Assembly: GCA_022414725.1 (NCBI GenBank)
Contig: CM039462.1
Coordinates: forward strand, 13,461,233 to 13,525,232
Source: Microglena sp. YARC
Lineage: Eukaryota; Chlorophyta; Chlorophyceae; Chlamydomonadales; Chlamydomonadaceae
DNA length: 64,000 bases
Direction: 5' to 3'
The notes below the pieces were generated by a model. The model was not told the DNA's origin. It was given only the letters and a program-made list of their open reading frames with translations, and made no database searches. A program made the position numbers and the translations under genes. Positions 1 through 11,274 of the stretch are shown here, piece after piece (the first letter of the stretch is position 1; each line of letters starts with the position of its first letter).

Positions 1-14
1 CGGTAATATGGACA

Positions 15-700
15 ACGGCATCACGTCCTCCTGGAACCATTGTGGGGTCAGCAGCCGGGTGAGATACGAGTGCAAACCAGGCTCCCCAGCCGGCCGGGCC
101 ACATGTGGACCTCGCCCCAGACCCCACGTCTCCTCCCACCAGCCAACCCCACTCCCACTCCACCACTCCCGCACCCTTACCGCCCTTGGCGCTCCATCTG
201 GCCGCTCCAGACCCCTCCGACCCACCCGCCCCCTACTCCAACCCACCTGCCTGACCTCCTTTCAGGGGAACGCGAAATCGAGGGGTCATGGGACGCGGCA
301 TCTCCACGCTCTCTGGAACCATTGATGGGGCTCAGCAGCCGGTAACGAGTGGCAAGCCAGCACTCGCCCGCAGGAACGCTGCGCGTAACTCCCGGGCTCC
401 CCAGATCCCACCTACTCCCCCACCCCACCCCCACACCACCTCCTCCCAACATCTACCTCCGCGCCCCCCCCCCCCCCCTCCAGTACCCCTCCCAACCCGC
501 CTTCGCCCCTCGAACCCCACCCACCCCACGGCCTCCCACCTTACCGACCGCGCCCACCCCACTACCCCTCCCCACCAACCACCCCTCATTCCTACCTCCC
601 CACCCAGACCCTGGTCAGGACTGCAATTGGACGGGTACGGACACCGCGGCCACCGCCTCAGTCTCGGGAACCATTGGTAGGGGTCCAGGGCTGGTACTGA
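15..700 (+). CDS. Subtilase (S8) catalytic-His exon, 3 tandem copies
   Basis: Three degenerate copies (about 18-57, 283-343, 627-685) each encode a motif close to HGTHVSGTIVG, the catalytic-histidine box of subtilisin-like serine proteases. The second begins with a clear HGT; all three end in SGTI or GTI followed by G, but frames are broken by one-base indels. C-rich intron-like sequence (runs of ccaccc) separates them. The catalytic-Asp exon would lie to the left of the window. Seen: the repeated motif. Known: HGTHVAGT is the S8 His signature. Inferred: these are copies of one exon of a secreted or membrane protease, supported by further S8 motifs in the correct order downstream. No continuous frame can be given because the sequence is noisy. 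Confidence 0.6.
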
Positions 701-744
701 GTGCAACCAGGTGATCCCCAGAGCGCTGGCACTAGGGGCTTTGC

Positions 745-1610
745 CCCGGGCCAAGATGGCTTCATGTGTACTTGCCTCCGGACGCGCAATGAGTACGTGA
801 CCATGCTGCCTACTGGATGCACATGGGGGTGCCATGACTTCCCCATCGCATACAACCTGGGGGCCCGGATTCACAGCGACTCGTGGGGCACAGAAAGCCG
901 GGTGTACGACGCCGATGGCCTGCTAGTCGCTAGACCAAGGCCGTAGGGTAGGGGGATGAGTGGCCCGGCGGTGTTGGTGGGTGTTGGATGGTGCTCGGTG
1001 GTGACTGATTTTGGCCGTCCGGCAAGCGCAGAGTAGCGTGACTGCTCCTACGGACCTGGGGGGTGCAATACCTTTCCCCATCGCATACACTGGGGGAGCC
1101 GGATTACACAGCCGGAGAACCTTCGTGGGGCACGGAAAGCCGGAGGTGTCTACGACGCCATGGGCTGAATAGTGCCTGACAGGGTAGGGGTAGGGGAGTG
1201 GGTGGCGCGCAGGTGTTGGTGGTGTTGGTGTTGGTGGTGGGTGATGATTTTGGTCCGTCAAGGCGCGCCAGAGTACGTGAACTGCTCCCATCATCGGACG
1301 TAGCCCTGGGGGGTGCATACTTCCCCCTCGCGAAGTCACCTGGGGGGCAAGACCGGATTCAAAGCGACTCACGTGGGCCTGGAAAAGCCCGGGTTGATAA
1401 CGCAGCCAACCATGGCTGTAGTTGCTGACAAGGGTAGGGTGGGAGTGGTGAAATGGTGGTGGTGGCGGTTGTTGAATAGGATGGTGGTGGCGGTTGTTGC
1501 TGGTGGTGAGGTGCTGGTGCTAGTGTGATCCGGCTAGACTCGTGGGGGCACGAAGCCGGGTGATGACGCCATGTGCTGCCTAACTGCTGACAAGCTAGTG
1601 TAGGGTGATG
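745..1610 (+). CDS. Subtilase exon with GARIHSDSWG, 4 tandem copies
   Basis: The best copy (about 755-945) reads FPIAYNLGARIHSDSWGTES followed by RVYDADGLLV. Degraded copies lie at about 1030-1170, 1268-1415 and 1535-1605, each separated by a G-rich intron-like stretch (ggtgttggtggt). The G-A-R-I-x-S-x-S-W-G box is typical of the S8 strand and helix between the catalytic His and the oxyanion Asn. A preceding GCAY or GCHD resembles the usual G-A-A-Y/P stretch before it. Copies 2-4 hold one-base gains or losses relative to copy 1 and could be decayed or simply poorly sequenced. Its place after the His array fits the order of a subtilase. Confidence 0.6.
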
Positions 1611-1639
1611 GTGTGGTGGTACCAAAGAGAGAGACTCCT

Positions 1640-2460
1640 ACTAACACCAAATCGATTGCAGAGGCCCGGGATTATTGCTTTTGCATGTATGGCTGGCCTG
1701 TTCAATAACCCCAACCAACCCCAACTACCCAACCCTCTACTCCCACCGCAGAAACGCTGATCGTGGGACGAAAACCTTCGCCAACACTGCCACCATCAAC
1801 TAACCGCTCCCCCCCCCCCCCCCGCCCCCCACACACACACACACCCCGCCAAGTTCTGTAGGAACATCAGGGAATTTCTAGCGTCATTGCTGCTTTGGAT
1901 CACCCACCAGCACCAACCCTCACCCACCCACCACCAACTAATGCTCCTCTCACCCTTCCCTCCCCACACCCAACCACACCCAACTGCCAAGTTCATGTAT
2001 GAATACCAGGAGTTTCTGGTCCATCATCGCTGCTCGGCAACTACGACAACTCGTTCTCCACCTCAGGTACCGTCACCTCCTGCCGTGTCCAAGAACCACC
2101 CCCACCCACACTCCACCACCAGCTAAGGCTCTCCACACACCCACCCCAACTAATGCTCTCCCCCCCCGCCCCCCCTGTCCCTTCGCCCAGTTCATGATGA
2201 AACCAGGCTTGTGTCATCCATTGCTCGCTGGCAACGTACGGCAACTCCGTTCTCCACTCAGGCAGCCGTCATCTCCCCTTGCCGTGTCCAAGAACCCCCC
2301 ACAGTCCACCCCCACCCCCCACCGCAATATGCTCTCCCCCCCGCCCCCCCCCCGCCAAGTTCCATGTGGGCGAAACCAGAAGTTCCTGTCCATCATTGCT
2401 GCTGCAACTACCGGCAACTCGTTCTCCACCTCGGGCACCGTCACCTTCCCCTGCCCGGTG
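1640..2460 (+). CDS. Subtilase oxyanion-hole exon (SIIAAGN), 4 tandem copies
   Basis: Copies at about 1849-1900, 1989-2080, 2188-2290 and 2358-2455 share a pattern close to KFMYENQEFLSIIAAGNYGD followed by NSFSTSGTVT. The I-I-A-A-G-N box holds the oxyanion-hole Asn of S8 proteases, and F-x-x-E-N/H-x-x-F-L is the usual lead-in. The last copy is the least damaged: SIIAAATTGNSFSTSGTVTF can be read with one slip. C-rich introns ending in ccgccaag separate the copies. A remnant of a further lead-in (gaggcccgggattattgct) lies near 1665. The motif assignment is good; exact exon limits are not resolvable because of indels. Confidence 0.65.
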
Positions 2461-2600
2461 TTTCCAACGAACGCCTGGCAGTGGGCGCCACCTTCACTGC
2501 GCCTTGGGATACGTGTCTACGTCCACCATGGCCTGTTTACGCGCTCTGGTTACTGTCTTCTTCAACAGCAATTTTCCTCCACCTCGTTTCGAATTCCGTG
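2455..2600 (+). CDS. Subtilase LAVGAT exon
   Basis: The stretch encodes SNERLAVGATFTAPWDT in one frame. S8 proteases carry a K/T-N-x-L-x-V-G-A-T strand about 20-30 residues after the AAGN box, exactly where this falls. It directly follows the last SIIAAGN copy, so it may be the end of that exon or the next exon. It appears once, unlike its neighbours. This is the last unambiguous S8 catalytic-domain motif that I can find; no GTSMATP (catalytic Ser) box was seen anywhere in the window. Confidence 0.55.
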
Positions 2601-2639
2601 TGGCCCAGGGTCCTTCTTTGGGCGGTCTTTCTCTAAGCT

Positions 2640-4290
2640 GCAGGGGGGCCGGGTCCAGTTTGCTTGCTGCCAGCCCAGGGTGTGTGCCTCTGTGCTCAGT
2701 GGAACACCTCGGGAGCTGTGATCGTGGGCTGGCGAGGTGGGGGGTGCGACAGTTACGGCTCAAAGCTGCGTATCGCACAGGTTGAGTGTTTGAAAGTGGT
2801 GTTTGAATGCTGTGTTAGCATGCCTGGGTTTTGCTAGCTGCCAGCCCCTCAGGGTGTGTGCCTCTGTGCTAGTGGCAACATCTCGGGAGCTGTGATTGCG
2901 TGGTCTGGCGAGGTGGGGGTGGGGGTGCGCAGGTTACAGGCTCGAAAGCTCTGTATCCCACAGGGTGGTGATCCTTATGGGGTGTCCTGGGATTGGTGAT
3001 ACCATGCAGGGTGCTAGCTGCCAGCCCTCAGGGTGTGCTCTGTTTGCTCAGTTGGCAACACCACAGGAGCTGTGATTCGTGGGTGGCGAGGTGGGGGGTG
3101 CGGATAGTTACGGTTCGAAAGCTTGCGTATCGCACAGGTGATGTGTTTGAAGTGTGTTTTGAATGCTGGTGTTTTGGGCATGCTAGGCTTCTGGCATGCT
3201 AGGCTTGCTTCGCTGCCAGCCCCACACGGGTGTGCGTATGTGCTCATGGCAACACCACAGGAGCTGTGATCGTGGCTGGCGAGGTGGGGGGGTTGCGATA
3301 GTTACGGGCTCAAAGCTGCGTATCGCATCAGGTGAGTGTTTGCGTGGTGTCTGAATGCTTGGTTGTTGCCATGCTGGGTTTGCTAGCTGTGTTTGAATGT
3401 GGTGTTTGAATGCTCGTGTTTGGTGTCGTTGTTTGAATTCTGTGTTTAGCATGCTGGGTTTTTTGCTCGCTGCCAGCCTCAGGGTGTTGTGCTCTGGTGG
3501 CAACACCATCGGGAGTGTGACTGGTGGGCTGGCGAGTGGGGGGTGAAACTGGTGCGACAAGTTACAGCTCGAAGCTGCGTATCGCACGGGGGGGTGATCG
3601 CATGAGGTGTTTTGTAAAGTGGTGGTCACCATGCGAGTTTTGCTAGCTGTTGTTTCTGAATGTGGTGTTTTGAATGCTGTTGGTTTTGAGTGTGTTGTTT
3701 GAATGAGTTGTTTGAATTCCTGTGTTACCATCTGGCTTTGCTTGCTTGCCAGCCTCAGGGTGTGTCTCAGTAGCCTCAGTGGCAACACCTCGGGAGCTTG
3801 TGATCGTGGGCTGGCAATGTAGGGGGCGGCGATCAGCTACAGCTCGGAGCTTGCGATCGCACAGGTGGAGTGTTTGAAAGTTGTGTTTGAAATGCTGTTG
3901 ATTTTCAGTGCTGGGTTTGCTGCTAGGCTTGCTCGCTGCCAGCCCCCAGGGTGTGCGTACTGGTGCTCTGTGGCACACTGCGAGCTGCTGGATAGTGGGC
4001 TGGCAGAGGTGGGGGGTGGCAATCAGTTACGGCTCAAGCTGCGTAATCGCACAGGTGAGGTGTTTTGAAAGTGGTGTCCCTGATGTGTGTTGCCAGTGCT
4101 GGGTTGCTAGCTGCCACCCAGGGGTTTGGGGGTGCTGCTCAATGGCACACCTCGGGAGCTGTATCATGAGGTTGTTACTATGCTGGGTTTGAATGGCTGG
4201 CGATAGTGAGGCTGGCGAGGTGGGGGGTGGCGACAGCTACAGCTCGAAGCCGGCATCATCGGCCACAGGTTGGGTGATCGAATGGGGTGT
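2640..4290 (+). CDS. PA-domain-like exon (first half), about 8 tandem copies
   Basis: About eight copies (near 2655, 2835, 3010, 3205, 3455, 3740, 3920 and 4105; spacing roughly 170-280 bp) share a coding-like core. Allowing one-base slips it reads SGNTSGAVIV, then ARRGGCDSYG, then SKLRIAQ, and is followed by a GT donor. Protease-associated (PA) domains have N-x-S-G-x-I-x-L-V-x-R-G-x-C-x-F-x-x-K-x-x-x-A-Q, which matches well. PA domains are inserted in many plant and algal subtilases and act in substrate or partner contacts. The introns are filled with variants of gtttgaatgctggtgtt. Every copy differs by indels, so no single copy is open throughout. The alternative is a repeat with chance similarity; the match over about 25 positions and the context favour PA. 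Confidence 0.5.
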
Positions 4291-4439
4291 TGTAAGTGGT
4301 TGCTTTTTGGAGGTGGTGTTTGAATGTGGTTGTTTGAATGCTGGTGCTTGAATGTGGTGTTTTTCAAATTTGGTGTTGAATGCTGTGGTTTTAAAAGTGG
4401 TGTGGGTGAATGCTGTGTTACCATTTTTGTTTAAACCTA

Positions 4440-5655
4440 GCCCTACACCAACTCTGCCCTATCCCAATTTGAGGCGCCGCATGCGTCCGGCCTGATCCTC
4501 ATTACGACAAGAGGGAAGGATACTTCCCATCATGCGTTACCTACCGCGCAGCAGGAGCAGGCCTTACGAATTCCCATGGGCGCCCTTCCATGGAGCCAGG
4601 GCAGAGCTTGTGGTCCCTGCTCCAGGTGTGTTGTATGTTCCAGTTTAGTGGTGTAGGGTTAAGGCTTGGTGGGGCAGAGGGATACCTTTCCCTATCTCAT
4701 ATACCGTCGCGGCAGTAGGAACAGACCTTAAGATTCCCATGGGCGCCTGGCCATTGGAGCCAGGGCAAGAGCTTGTGGTACAACCCTGCTCAGGTGTGTG
4801 GTATGTTCCAGGTTCAGTGTGTGTGGGTTAAGCTTGGTGGGGCAGAGGGATACTTCCCTATCGTTCGGATACCGCGGCAGTAGGAGCAAGACCTTAAGAT
4901 TCCCATGGGCGTGCTGCCATTGGAGCCAGCCAGAAGGTTGTGTACACTCCTGCTCAGGTGTGTAATGTGTGTGTTACAGTTCAGTGCGTAGGGTTAAGGC
5001 TTGTGGGCAGAGGGATACTTCCCATCCATCGATTCCGCAGCAGAGGACAGACCTGAGGACCCCCAAATGGGCGCCTTCCATTGGAGCCAAGGCCAGAGTG
5101 TGGTACACCCTGCCTGCCAGGTGTGATGGTTTTACATTTTAGTGTGTTGTATGTGTTTTACAGTTGAGTGTGTGTATGTTTTACAGTTTAGTGTTGTGTT
5201 GTGTTTACATTTAGTGTGTGTATGTTACAGTCCAGGTACCCAATTAGACTCAAGGGACTTTGCCCGCTCAATAATAAAGATAATAGAACTCCCCACTACT
5301 GCTAGAACCTTCCCCATCGTCTTCCCGTAGCGCAGGAGCAGACCATTTACCATTATCCCATGGGCGCGCTACCATTGGAGCAGGCCAGAGCTTGTGGTAC
5401 ACCCTGCTTCCAGGTGTGTGTGTATGTTCCATTTAGTGTGTAAGGGTTAAGGCTTGGGTGGGGGCAGAGGGAATACTTCTCCATCGTCGATCTCCGCAGC
5501 AGTGGGAGCAGACCTTAAATTCCCATGGGCGCGCTGCCATTGGAGCCAGGCCAGAGTTGTGTGGTTCACCCCACTTTCAGTTCTTTTATGGTTCAAGTTT
5601 AGGGTTGAGGTTAAGGCTTGGTAGGGCAGAGGGATACTTCCCATGTCCATAAATC
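4440..5655 (+). CDS. PA-domain-like exon (second half), about 6 tandem copies
   Basis: Six copies (about 4520-4630, 4680-4790, 4852-4960, 5012-5125, 5310-5425, 5470-5575), plus a fragment at 5630, encode a core read as FPIVDTAAVGADL then KIPMGALPLEPGQSLWYTLL. PA domains end in an I-P-x-x-x-L/M-x-x-x-x-G-x-x-L stretch, so this could be the second half of the PA segment encoded just upstream. Copies end in a CAG/GTGTG donor-like site. Introns are short with repeated ttaaggcttggtggggcag. The conserved ORF-like core and splice-like borders support exon copies. The PA assignment of this half is less certain than that of the first half. Confidence 0.4.
5221..5275 (+). repeat. Dispersed 'TTACAGTCCAGGGG' element, degraded copy
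   Basis: A divergent copy of a short interspersed repeat whose core reads ttacagtccaggggtaggcc then aaataggctaaagggactt then gcccaacc. Other copies lie at 8655, 13041, 28670, 29155, 47271 (+) and 46516, 48308 (-). This copy sits inside the second PA-like exon array. No coding potential, terminal inverted repeat or pol III box was noticed. Confidence 0.6.
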
Positions 5656-5659
5656 AATA

Positions 5660-6090
5660 CAACCACCTCTTTGGGTGACAATTCCTTTCAGACATAAACA
5701 AGGACTTAAGACTTGGCCCCATGGTATAGGGAACGGCATCTATATCATAATGTGTATGTCATGATGTGATATCAATATACTGCCAGGCAGTCCTGACTGG
5801 TAAAAGTTTCTATTTAAAAAACAAAATATACTATGATGCAAGATTTTTGTAATGATATACATATGATATCATTCTCGCCTTTGGTCCAGTATCATCCCAA
5901 TAATTTTCGAGATACCCTAATACCAAAATAAGATATAAAGATAGATATATATAGATATTGCTCTATTTAATAAAAAACACACACACAACACACGACAATA
6001 GGGCTTTCGAATACCCCAATTGGTTGGAGTCACAGAACAACCACTACGTGCTCAGAATAGAGATAAAGTGGGCTTGCAGTCGGTAGGCTA
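5660..6090. other. AT-rich spacer, no gene seen
   Basis: AT-rich sequence with several near-palindromic atatgatatcat-like words and a (CA)n run near 5980. I see no exon, RNA gene or known repeat. It separates the PA-like arrays from a (CA)n-rich block. Confidence 0.5.
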
Positions 6091-6850
6091 GTGGTATGTT
6101 GTTGCACTCATTTACACATGCTGCACAGGCACACACATGCTCGCATGTTCACACAACATCTTGGTCAATTAAAACTCCTGGTATGTAGTTTGTATGTAAA
6201 CGTGAACATTTACCATGTGCACACACTCACACACACCACCGCACACACACCGTGGTTCAGTCCCTACCCGTGGTACACTCCACCCAGGCCAGTCCTACCA
6301 CAACATACTCCACACATACCTACATACACATACACGTACACGTACATGTACGCATTAACTGCTATACTTCATACCATACACATACATACACCATACACAT
6401 ACACAATACACATACAATCACAACACATACGAATCATACATACAACACGTAAACGTACATGTACATTGTACACTAATACCGACACATACCATTCACATAC
6501 ACATTCACATATCACAATGCACAATCATATTCAAACACATACACGTCATGTATCATGTACACATACACATACACATACACATATACACACTCACGCACAT
6601 ACTACATACACATCACCTCACATGCAACATATAAAACACATGCACATTACACATAACGCGTACCAGACACAGACACAGATACAGAACAGAATTGACTCAA
6701 GACACAGACAGCAGACAAAGCAACGACTCACAGACTTACAAGACACGCAGATACTGCATAAAATATGACGTATTCCACGCACTACCACACCATACTCTAC
6801 ACACACACACACACAAGACACCACAACGCCAACACACTTCTCGCAATTCT
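6091..6850 (+). repeat. (CA)n/(CATA)n low-complexity block
   Basis: About 750 bp dominated by cacacacat, acatacacatac and cacgtaca words. It is open in several frames as T/H/Y-rich peptide, an expected by-product of the composition. No domain is visible. Confidence 0.85.
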
Positions 6851-7185
6851 ATTTGGGCCTCCCCTCACCTCCTCCAGACTGGCCCTTAACGCCACCACCG
6901 ATTTGCTGGGATCCCTGTTATTGCGCCCATGACTACTGCCAACAAAATATCCAATCCCCATCACCAACACACTCACAACATCCACACTCTATCACACGAA
7001 CTTCACGACGCACTCATAGCATATTATATTTGCCCTTCTTCACCCTCCTTCAAGACCACCTCAACGCCACAAGACTTGCACGGGATCCTGTCCCGCCAGA
7101 CTACTGGCCTATGACGATATTCCATCTTCTCCTCCTTTGGCCCCACCGTGGATGGGCCGCTACAAACCCGACATTGTAGCTCCAG
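6851..7185. other. Unassigned non-repetitive stretch
   Basis: Ordinary-complexity sequence between the (CA)n block and the G-rich repeat. It contains cctccagactggcccttaac and a possible exon around 7040-7180, but no recognisable protein or splice pair could be supported. Confidence 0.35.
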
Positions 7186-7542
7186 GTAAATGGTGAGGAG
7201 GAGTGGTGGGAAGGTGGGGGGGAGTGGAAGGGGAGTGGGGGGAGGAGGTAGGGAGGTGGGGGGGGAGAAGGTGGGGAGGCGGGGTGGGGGGCAGGAGGTT
7301 GGGGGAAGGTGGTGGGGGCTGGGAGGTGCGGGGGGGGAAGGTGGGGGAGGTTGGAGGAAGTGGGGGGAGGAGGTGGGGTGGGGGGGGAAGGTGGGGGAGG
7401 TGGGGGTAGGAGGCTGGGGAGTTGGTGGGTAGCTGGGGAGGTGGGGGAGGAGGGTAGGAGGTGGGTAGGAGGTGGGGAGTTGGTGGGTAGGAGGTGGGGA
7501 GGAGGGTGGGGGGGAGGAGGGTGGGAGGTGGAGGGAGGTGGG
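7186..7542 (+). repeat. G-rich minisatellite (GGTGGGGAGGAGG-like)
   Basis: About 350 bp made almost only of G, with A and T in words such as ggaggtggggaggagg. It runs directly into the assembly gap. Many GGG runs with short loops make it a candidate G-quadruplex tract on the + strand. The proline- or glycine-rich open frames over it are composition artefacts. Confidence 0.85.
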
Positions 7543-8542
7543 NNNNNNNNNNNNNNNNNNNNNNNNNNNNNNNNNNNNNNNNNNNNNNNNNNNNNNNNNN
7601 NNNNNNNNNNNNNNNNNNNNNNNNNNNNNNNNNNNNNNNNNNNNNNNNNNNNNNNNNNNNNNNNNNNNNNNNNNNNNNNNNNNNNNNNNNNNNNNNNNNN
7701 NNNNNNNNNNNNNNNNNNNNNNNNNNNNNNNNNNNNNNNNNNNNNNNNNNNNNNNNNNNNNNNNNNNNNNNNNNNNNNNNNNNNNNNNNNNNNNNNNNNN
7801 NNNNNNNNNNNNNNNNNNNNNNNNNNNNNNNNNNNNNNNNNNNNNNNNNNNNNNNNNNNNNNNNNNNNNNNNNNNNNNNNNNNNNNNNNNNNNNNNNNNN
7901 NNNNNNNNNNNNNNNNNNNNNNNNNNNNNNNNNNNNNNNNNNNNNNNNNNNNNNNNNNNNNNNNNNNNNNNNNNNNNNNNNNNNNNNNNNNNNNNNNNNN
8001 NNNNNNNNNNNNNNNNNNNNNNNNNNNNNNNNNNNNNNNNNNNNNNNNNNNNNNNNNNNNNNNNNNNNNNNNNNNNNNNNNNNNNNNNNNNNNNNNNNNN
8101 NNNNNNNNNNNNNNNNNNNNNNNNNNNNNNNNNNNNNNNNNNNNNNNNNNNNNNNNNNNNNNNNNNNNNNNNNNNNNNNNNNNNNNNNNNNNNNNNNNNN
8201 NNNNNNNNNNNNNNNNNNNNNNNNNNNNNNNNNNNNNNNNNNNNNNNNNNNNNNNNNNNNNNNNNNNNNNNNNNNNNNNNNNNNNNNNNNNNNNNNNNNN
8301 NNNNNNNNNNNNNNNNNNNNNNNNNNNNNNNNNNNNNNNNNNNNNNNNNNNNNNNNNNNNNNNNNNNNNNNNNNNNNNNNNNNNNNNNNNNNNNNNNNNN
8401 NNNNNNNNNNNNNNNNNNNNNNNNNNNNNNNNNNNNNNNNNNNNNNNNNNNNNNNNNNNNNNNNNNNNNNNNNNNNNNNNNNNNNNNNNNNNNNNNNNNN
8501 NNNNNNNNNNNNNNNNNNNNNNNNNNNNNNNNNNNNNNNNNN
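7543..8542. other. Assembly gap, exactly 1000 N
   Basis: A run of 1000 N, probably a placeholder of arbitrary size. It lies between a G-rich repeat and a non-repetitive flank. Missing exons of the protease gene, including the catalytic-Ser box, could be here. Confidence 0.98.
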
Positions 8543-8654
8543 GGCCCGAATTTGAGGACCCGACCCCTCGCACCCCACCTTGCATGCCAGAGACTCAATG
8601 CTCCCCACCCACCCACCTTGCCTCCCACCCACACACACACATTTAGTGATGCAT

Positions 8655-8810
8655 GGTATGATTACAGTCCAGGGTGGCCAAATAGGCTTAAGGCCGACTC
8701 TCCGCCCCCCAACCGTATTATTAGAAGGCTTGAAAAGAAAAACACTAAGAACGTGAACCCCAAACAATCGTTCAACCGTGGGGGCCCTGAGTTCGTGCTA
8801 CAGTGATACT
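8655..8810 (+). repeat. Dispersed 'TTACAGTCCAGGGG' element
   Basis: Copy of the short dispersed repeat, extended on the right by gaaaaacactaagaacgtgaa and caaacaatcgttcaaccg, an extension also present at 13041, 28670 and 29155. Its left border is tggtatgattacagtcc. Non-coding. Confidence 0.75.
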
Positions 8811-8879
8811 TTAATTTTATATAGTGATATGAACTTCTTGGAATAGCTCTGTCTTTCATTCTAGATAACCTCTGGCTAT

Positions 8880-9535
8880 AGAGTCGAGCACTCCACCACC
8901 AAACACCACACACCAAATAAAAACTAAACACTAACCCTGAAACCACTACATGCAACACCCAGTCAACCCCAAGCCCTCCAAAGCCAGCCAGCCACCCGTA
9001 CCTACTCCCACACGTGCACACAAGCCCCAAACCACCCGCCAGTACCACTCCCCACACGCACACCCACCCCACTCACCCGTTAAACCCCCCCCCACCACCA
9101 CCACCCACGCACCCACCCACACATCCGTGCCTACTCCTTCCACACGCAAACCACGCACCCAACCACCCACCCGTACCTACTTCCCCCCAGTCAACCCCAA
9201 GCCTCCAAAGCCAAGCCAGCCACCGGTAACCTACTCCCACACGTGCACACAAAACCAAACACCCGCCCAGTTACCTACTCCCACACGCACACCCACCCCA
9301 CGTCACCCGTTACCCCCCCCCCCACCACCCACCCCAACCCTACGCACCCACCCACACATCCGTTGCGCCTACTCCCACACGCACCGCACCCCAACCACCA
9401 GCCGTAACCTACTCCACACGCACGCATGCCCCCCCCCCCCCCCCCCCCCACCCCCCACACACACACACACCCCACCCCACCACCCACCCACCACTACCAC
9501 CACCACCACACACACACACCACCTTGCACGCTCTT
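8880..9535 (+). repeat. C-rich minisatellite with about 230-bp super-units
   Basis: C- and CA-rich repeat. A unit containing gtcaaccccaagcctccaaa and cctactcccacacgtgcaca recurs at about 8960, 9185 and 9265, and ends in poly-C and (CA)n runs (9428-9520). It looks like intron sequence amplified with part of an exon, but no protein motif is recognisable. Confidence 0.6.
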
Positions 9536-9539
9536 TATT

Positions 9540-10140
9540 TTGTAGGACGCGGACAACACCGCGAGCTCACCACTACAACAAGACCCTTCCCTGCACCCAG
9601 CCCCGTCTCTGTGTCCGGCTTTTATGACCGGGGGAACTGGTCCCGAGGTCCACGGTGTTACTCGACGCCGGGCGGCCGGGAACATCGAGGTCACCAAACC
9701 TTTCAAAAGATGTGGCGAGTCGATTACGTCGTTGGACAACCGAGACACCCGGCTCCATCCAAACCGCCCCCCAACACATAACCCAACAACTCGCAGTTCG
9801 ACTTCCGCCTTCAATCAATCATCGGCGACGCTACGGGTGACCCTGATAGGTCGTCTCCCCTCAAACCGAGCTTCGGATTACAAATTATGGCAAGGCGGGA
9901 CTACCGAGCCGCGCAGCTTACCCCCGCAGGCAGTACACTTTTCGTAACCCAGACGGAGGATGGGTTGTATCACTTCAAGGACGGACGGCCGCTACCCGAC
10001 GTCAGCCACCAACAGGCCCGACGACACCAGCCCGAAAAGCCGACATTTTTGTTGGATACCACGTTGCCAGTGCTCCAGCTGGGGACGGTACCCAAGGCCA
10101 TTACCACTGCGAAAGACATTACAAATCATGGTGACATGAG
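9540..10140 (+). CDS. Unrecognised single-copy coding-like block
   Basis: This 600-bp stretch is of normal complexity and, unlike its neighbours, is not tandemly repeated. One open frame (9887 to about 10190) encodes hydrophilic sequence with LTPAGSTLFVTQTEDGLYHF followed by KDGRPLPDV; another covers 9624-9947. The two frames overlap and neither carries a domain that I recognise. It may be exonic sequence of the protease gene or a fragment of a mobile element. A single-base slip near 9880-9900 could join the frames, but this cannot be shown from the sequence alone. Confidence 0.25.
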
Positions 10141-10144
10141 CTTC

Positions 10145-10385
10145 TTGACTCAATATATACATGCAAAATGCAAAAAACATATTAAACATATACAATCCAT
10201 TACATACACACACATACCATACACAACACATACATACACAATACGTAACAATACATACATACACAGTACATGCATATACAGGCACATACATTATTAATAT
10301 GACAATCCTTACATACACAACACATTTATATGCAATACTTGCAATACACATGCATACACTCACCCACCCCACCCACCCACCCCCC
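10145..10385. repeat. (CATA)n low-complexity tract
   Basis: Words such as acatacacaatac and acatgcatac fill this interval and grade into cacccaccc repeats at its right end. No gene seen. Confidence 0.8.
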
Positions 10386-10399
10386 ACTCACCACATACC

Positions 10400-11270
10400 A
10401 CCCTCCCACCACCCACCTGGGCCCAATGCCAGAGTTTCGACTCATCCCCGGCGCTGTGATGCCGATGTGTACTACTGCCGCCGGCTGATGCCCCTGTCAC
10501 CCCCCTCCTTTTGATTCTTCCAAATCTTACTCACCCCACCCCAACACCCATCCCCCACCCCGACACCCCACTCACCCACACACCACCTCCCACCCCCCAC
10601 CTGGCCATGCAGTGTTTCGACCACCATCCCCATACGCCGTGTGATGCTGAGGTGTACTTCTGCCGCTAGCTGTACGCCCTGTCAGCCCCCTCCGTCCAAT
10701 TACTCACAATCCACTCACCGACCCCACCCCACCGACAAAACTAACCTACTCACCCACCATACCCAATCATACACCCTCCCACCCCACACCTGGCATCAAG
10801 ATTTCGACACCATCCCATGCCTGGTGTGATCCTGCATGTGTCCTTCTGCCGCTGGGCTGTATGCCCCTGTCACCCCCCTCGTCTAATACTCCCAATCCAC
10901 TCACCCGACCCCACACCACCGTCACCCACCACCCACCACCCACATACCACCCCACCTGGCCATGGCAGTTTCAATACCATCCCCGTCGCCGGCATGCTGA
11001 TGTGTACTTACTGCCGCTGGCTGTACCGCTCCTGTCACCCCCCTCTTTTTATTCTTCCAATCCACTCACCCACCCCAACCCACCCTCCACCAACACCCAC
11101 TCACCCACATACCACCCTCCACCCCCCACCTGGCCATGCAGTTTCAAAAACCATCCCCATTGCCGTGTTTGATGGCTGGGTGTACTACTGCCGCTGCTGT
11201 ACGCTCCTGGCACGCCTCCACCGTCCGATTCCCCCGAATTCCTCCCCCTCCTCCCACTTACTCCCGCCAA
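10400..11270 (+). CDS. Unknown exon (DADVYYCRRLYAP-like), about 5 tandem copies
   Basis: Copies near 10430, 10612, 10795, 10965 and 11143 (spacing about 170-185 bp) share an acceptor-like tggccatgcag followed by a core read as FDTIPVAGDADVYYCRWLYA then PVTPPS. The intron is C-rich (caatccactcacccaccccac). Two more copies lie far away in cleaner sequence at 28815-28900 and 29445-29545. The conserved core against a varying intron suggests a real exon, but the family is not recognised; two Cys or one Cys plus aromatic residues could suit an extracellular domain. One-base indels break most copies. Confidence 0.4.
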
Positions 11271-11274
11271 ACGT

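Noticed and set aside
6091..6830. Thr/His/Tyr-rich 225-residue protein
   Set aside because: It is composition-driven by (CA)n and (CATA)n tracts.
7024..8806. Large open frames spanning the N run
   Set aside because: They consist of unknown residues plus low-complexity G-rich translation; there is no evidence of a gene.
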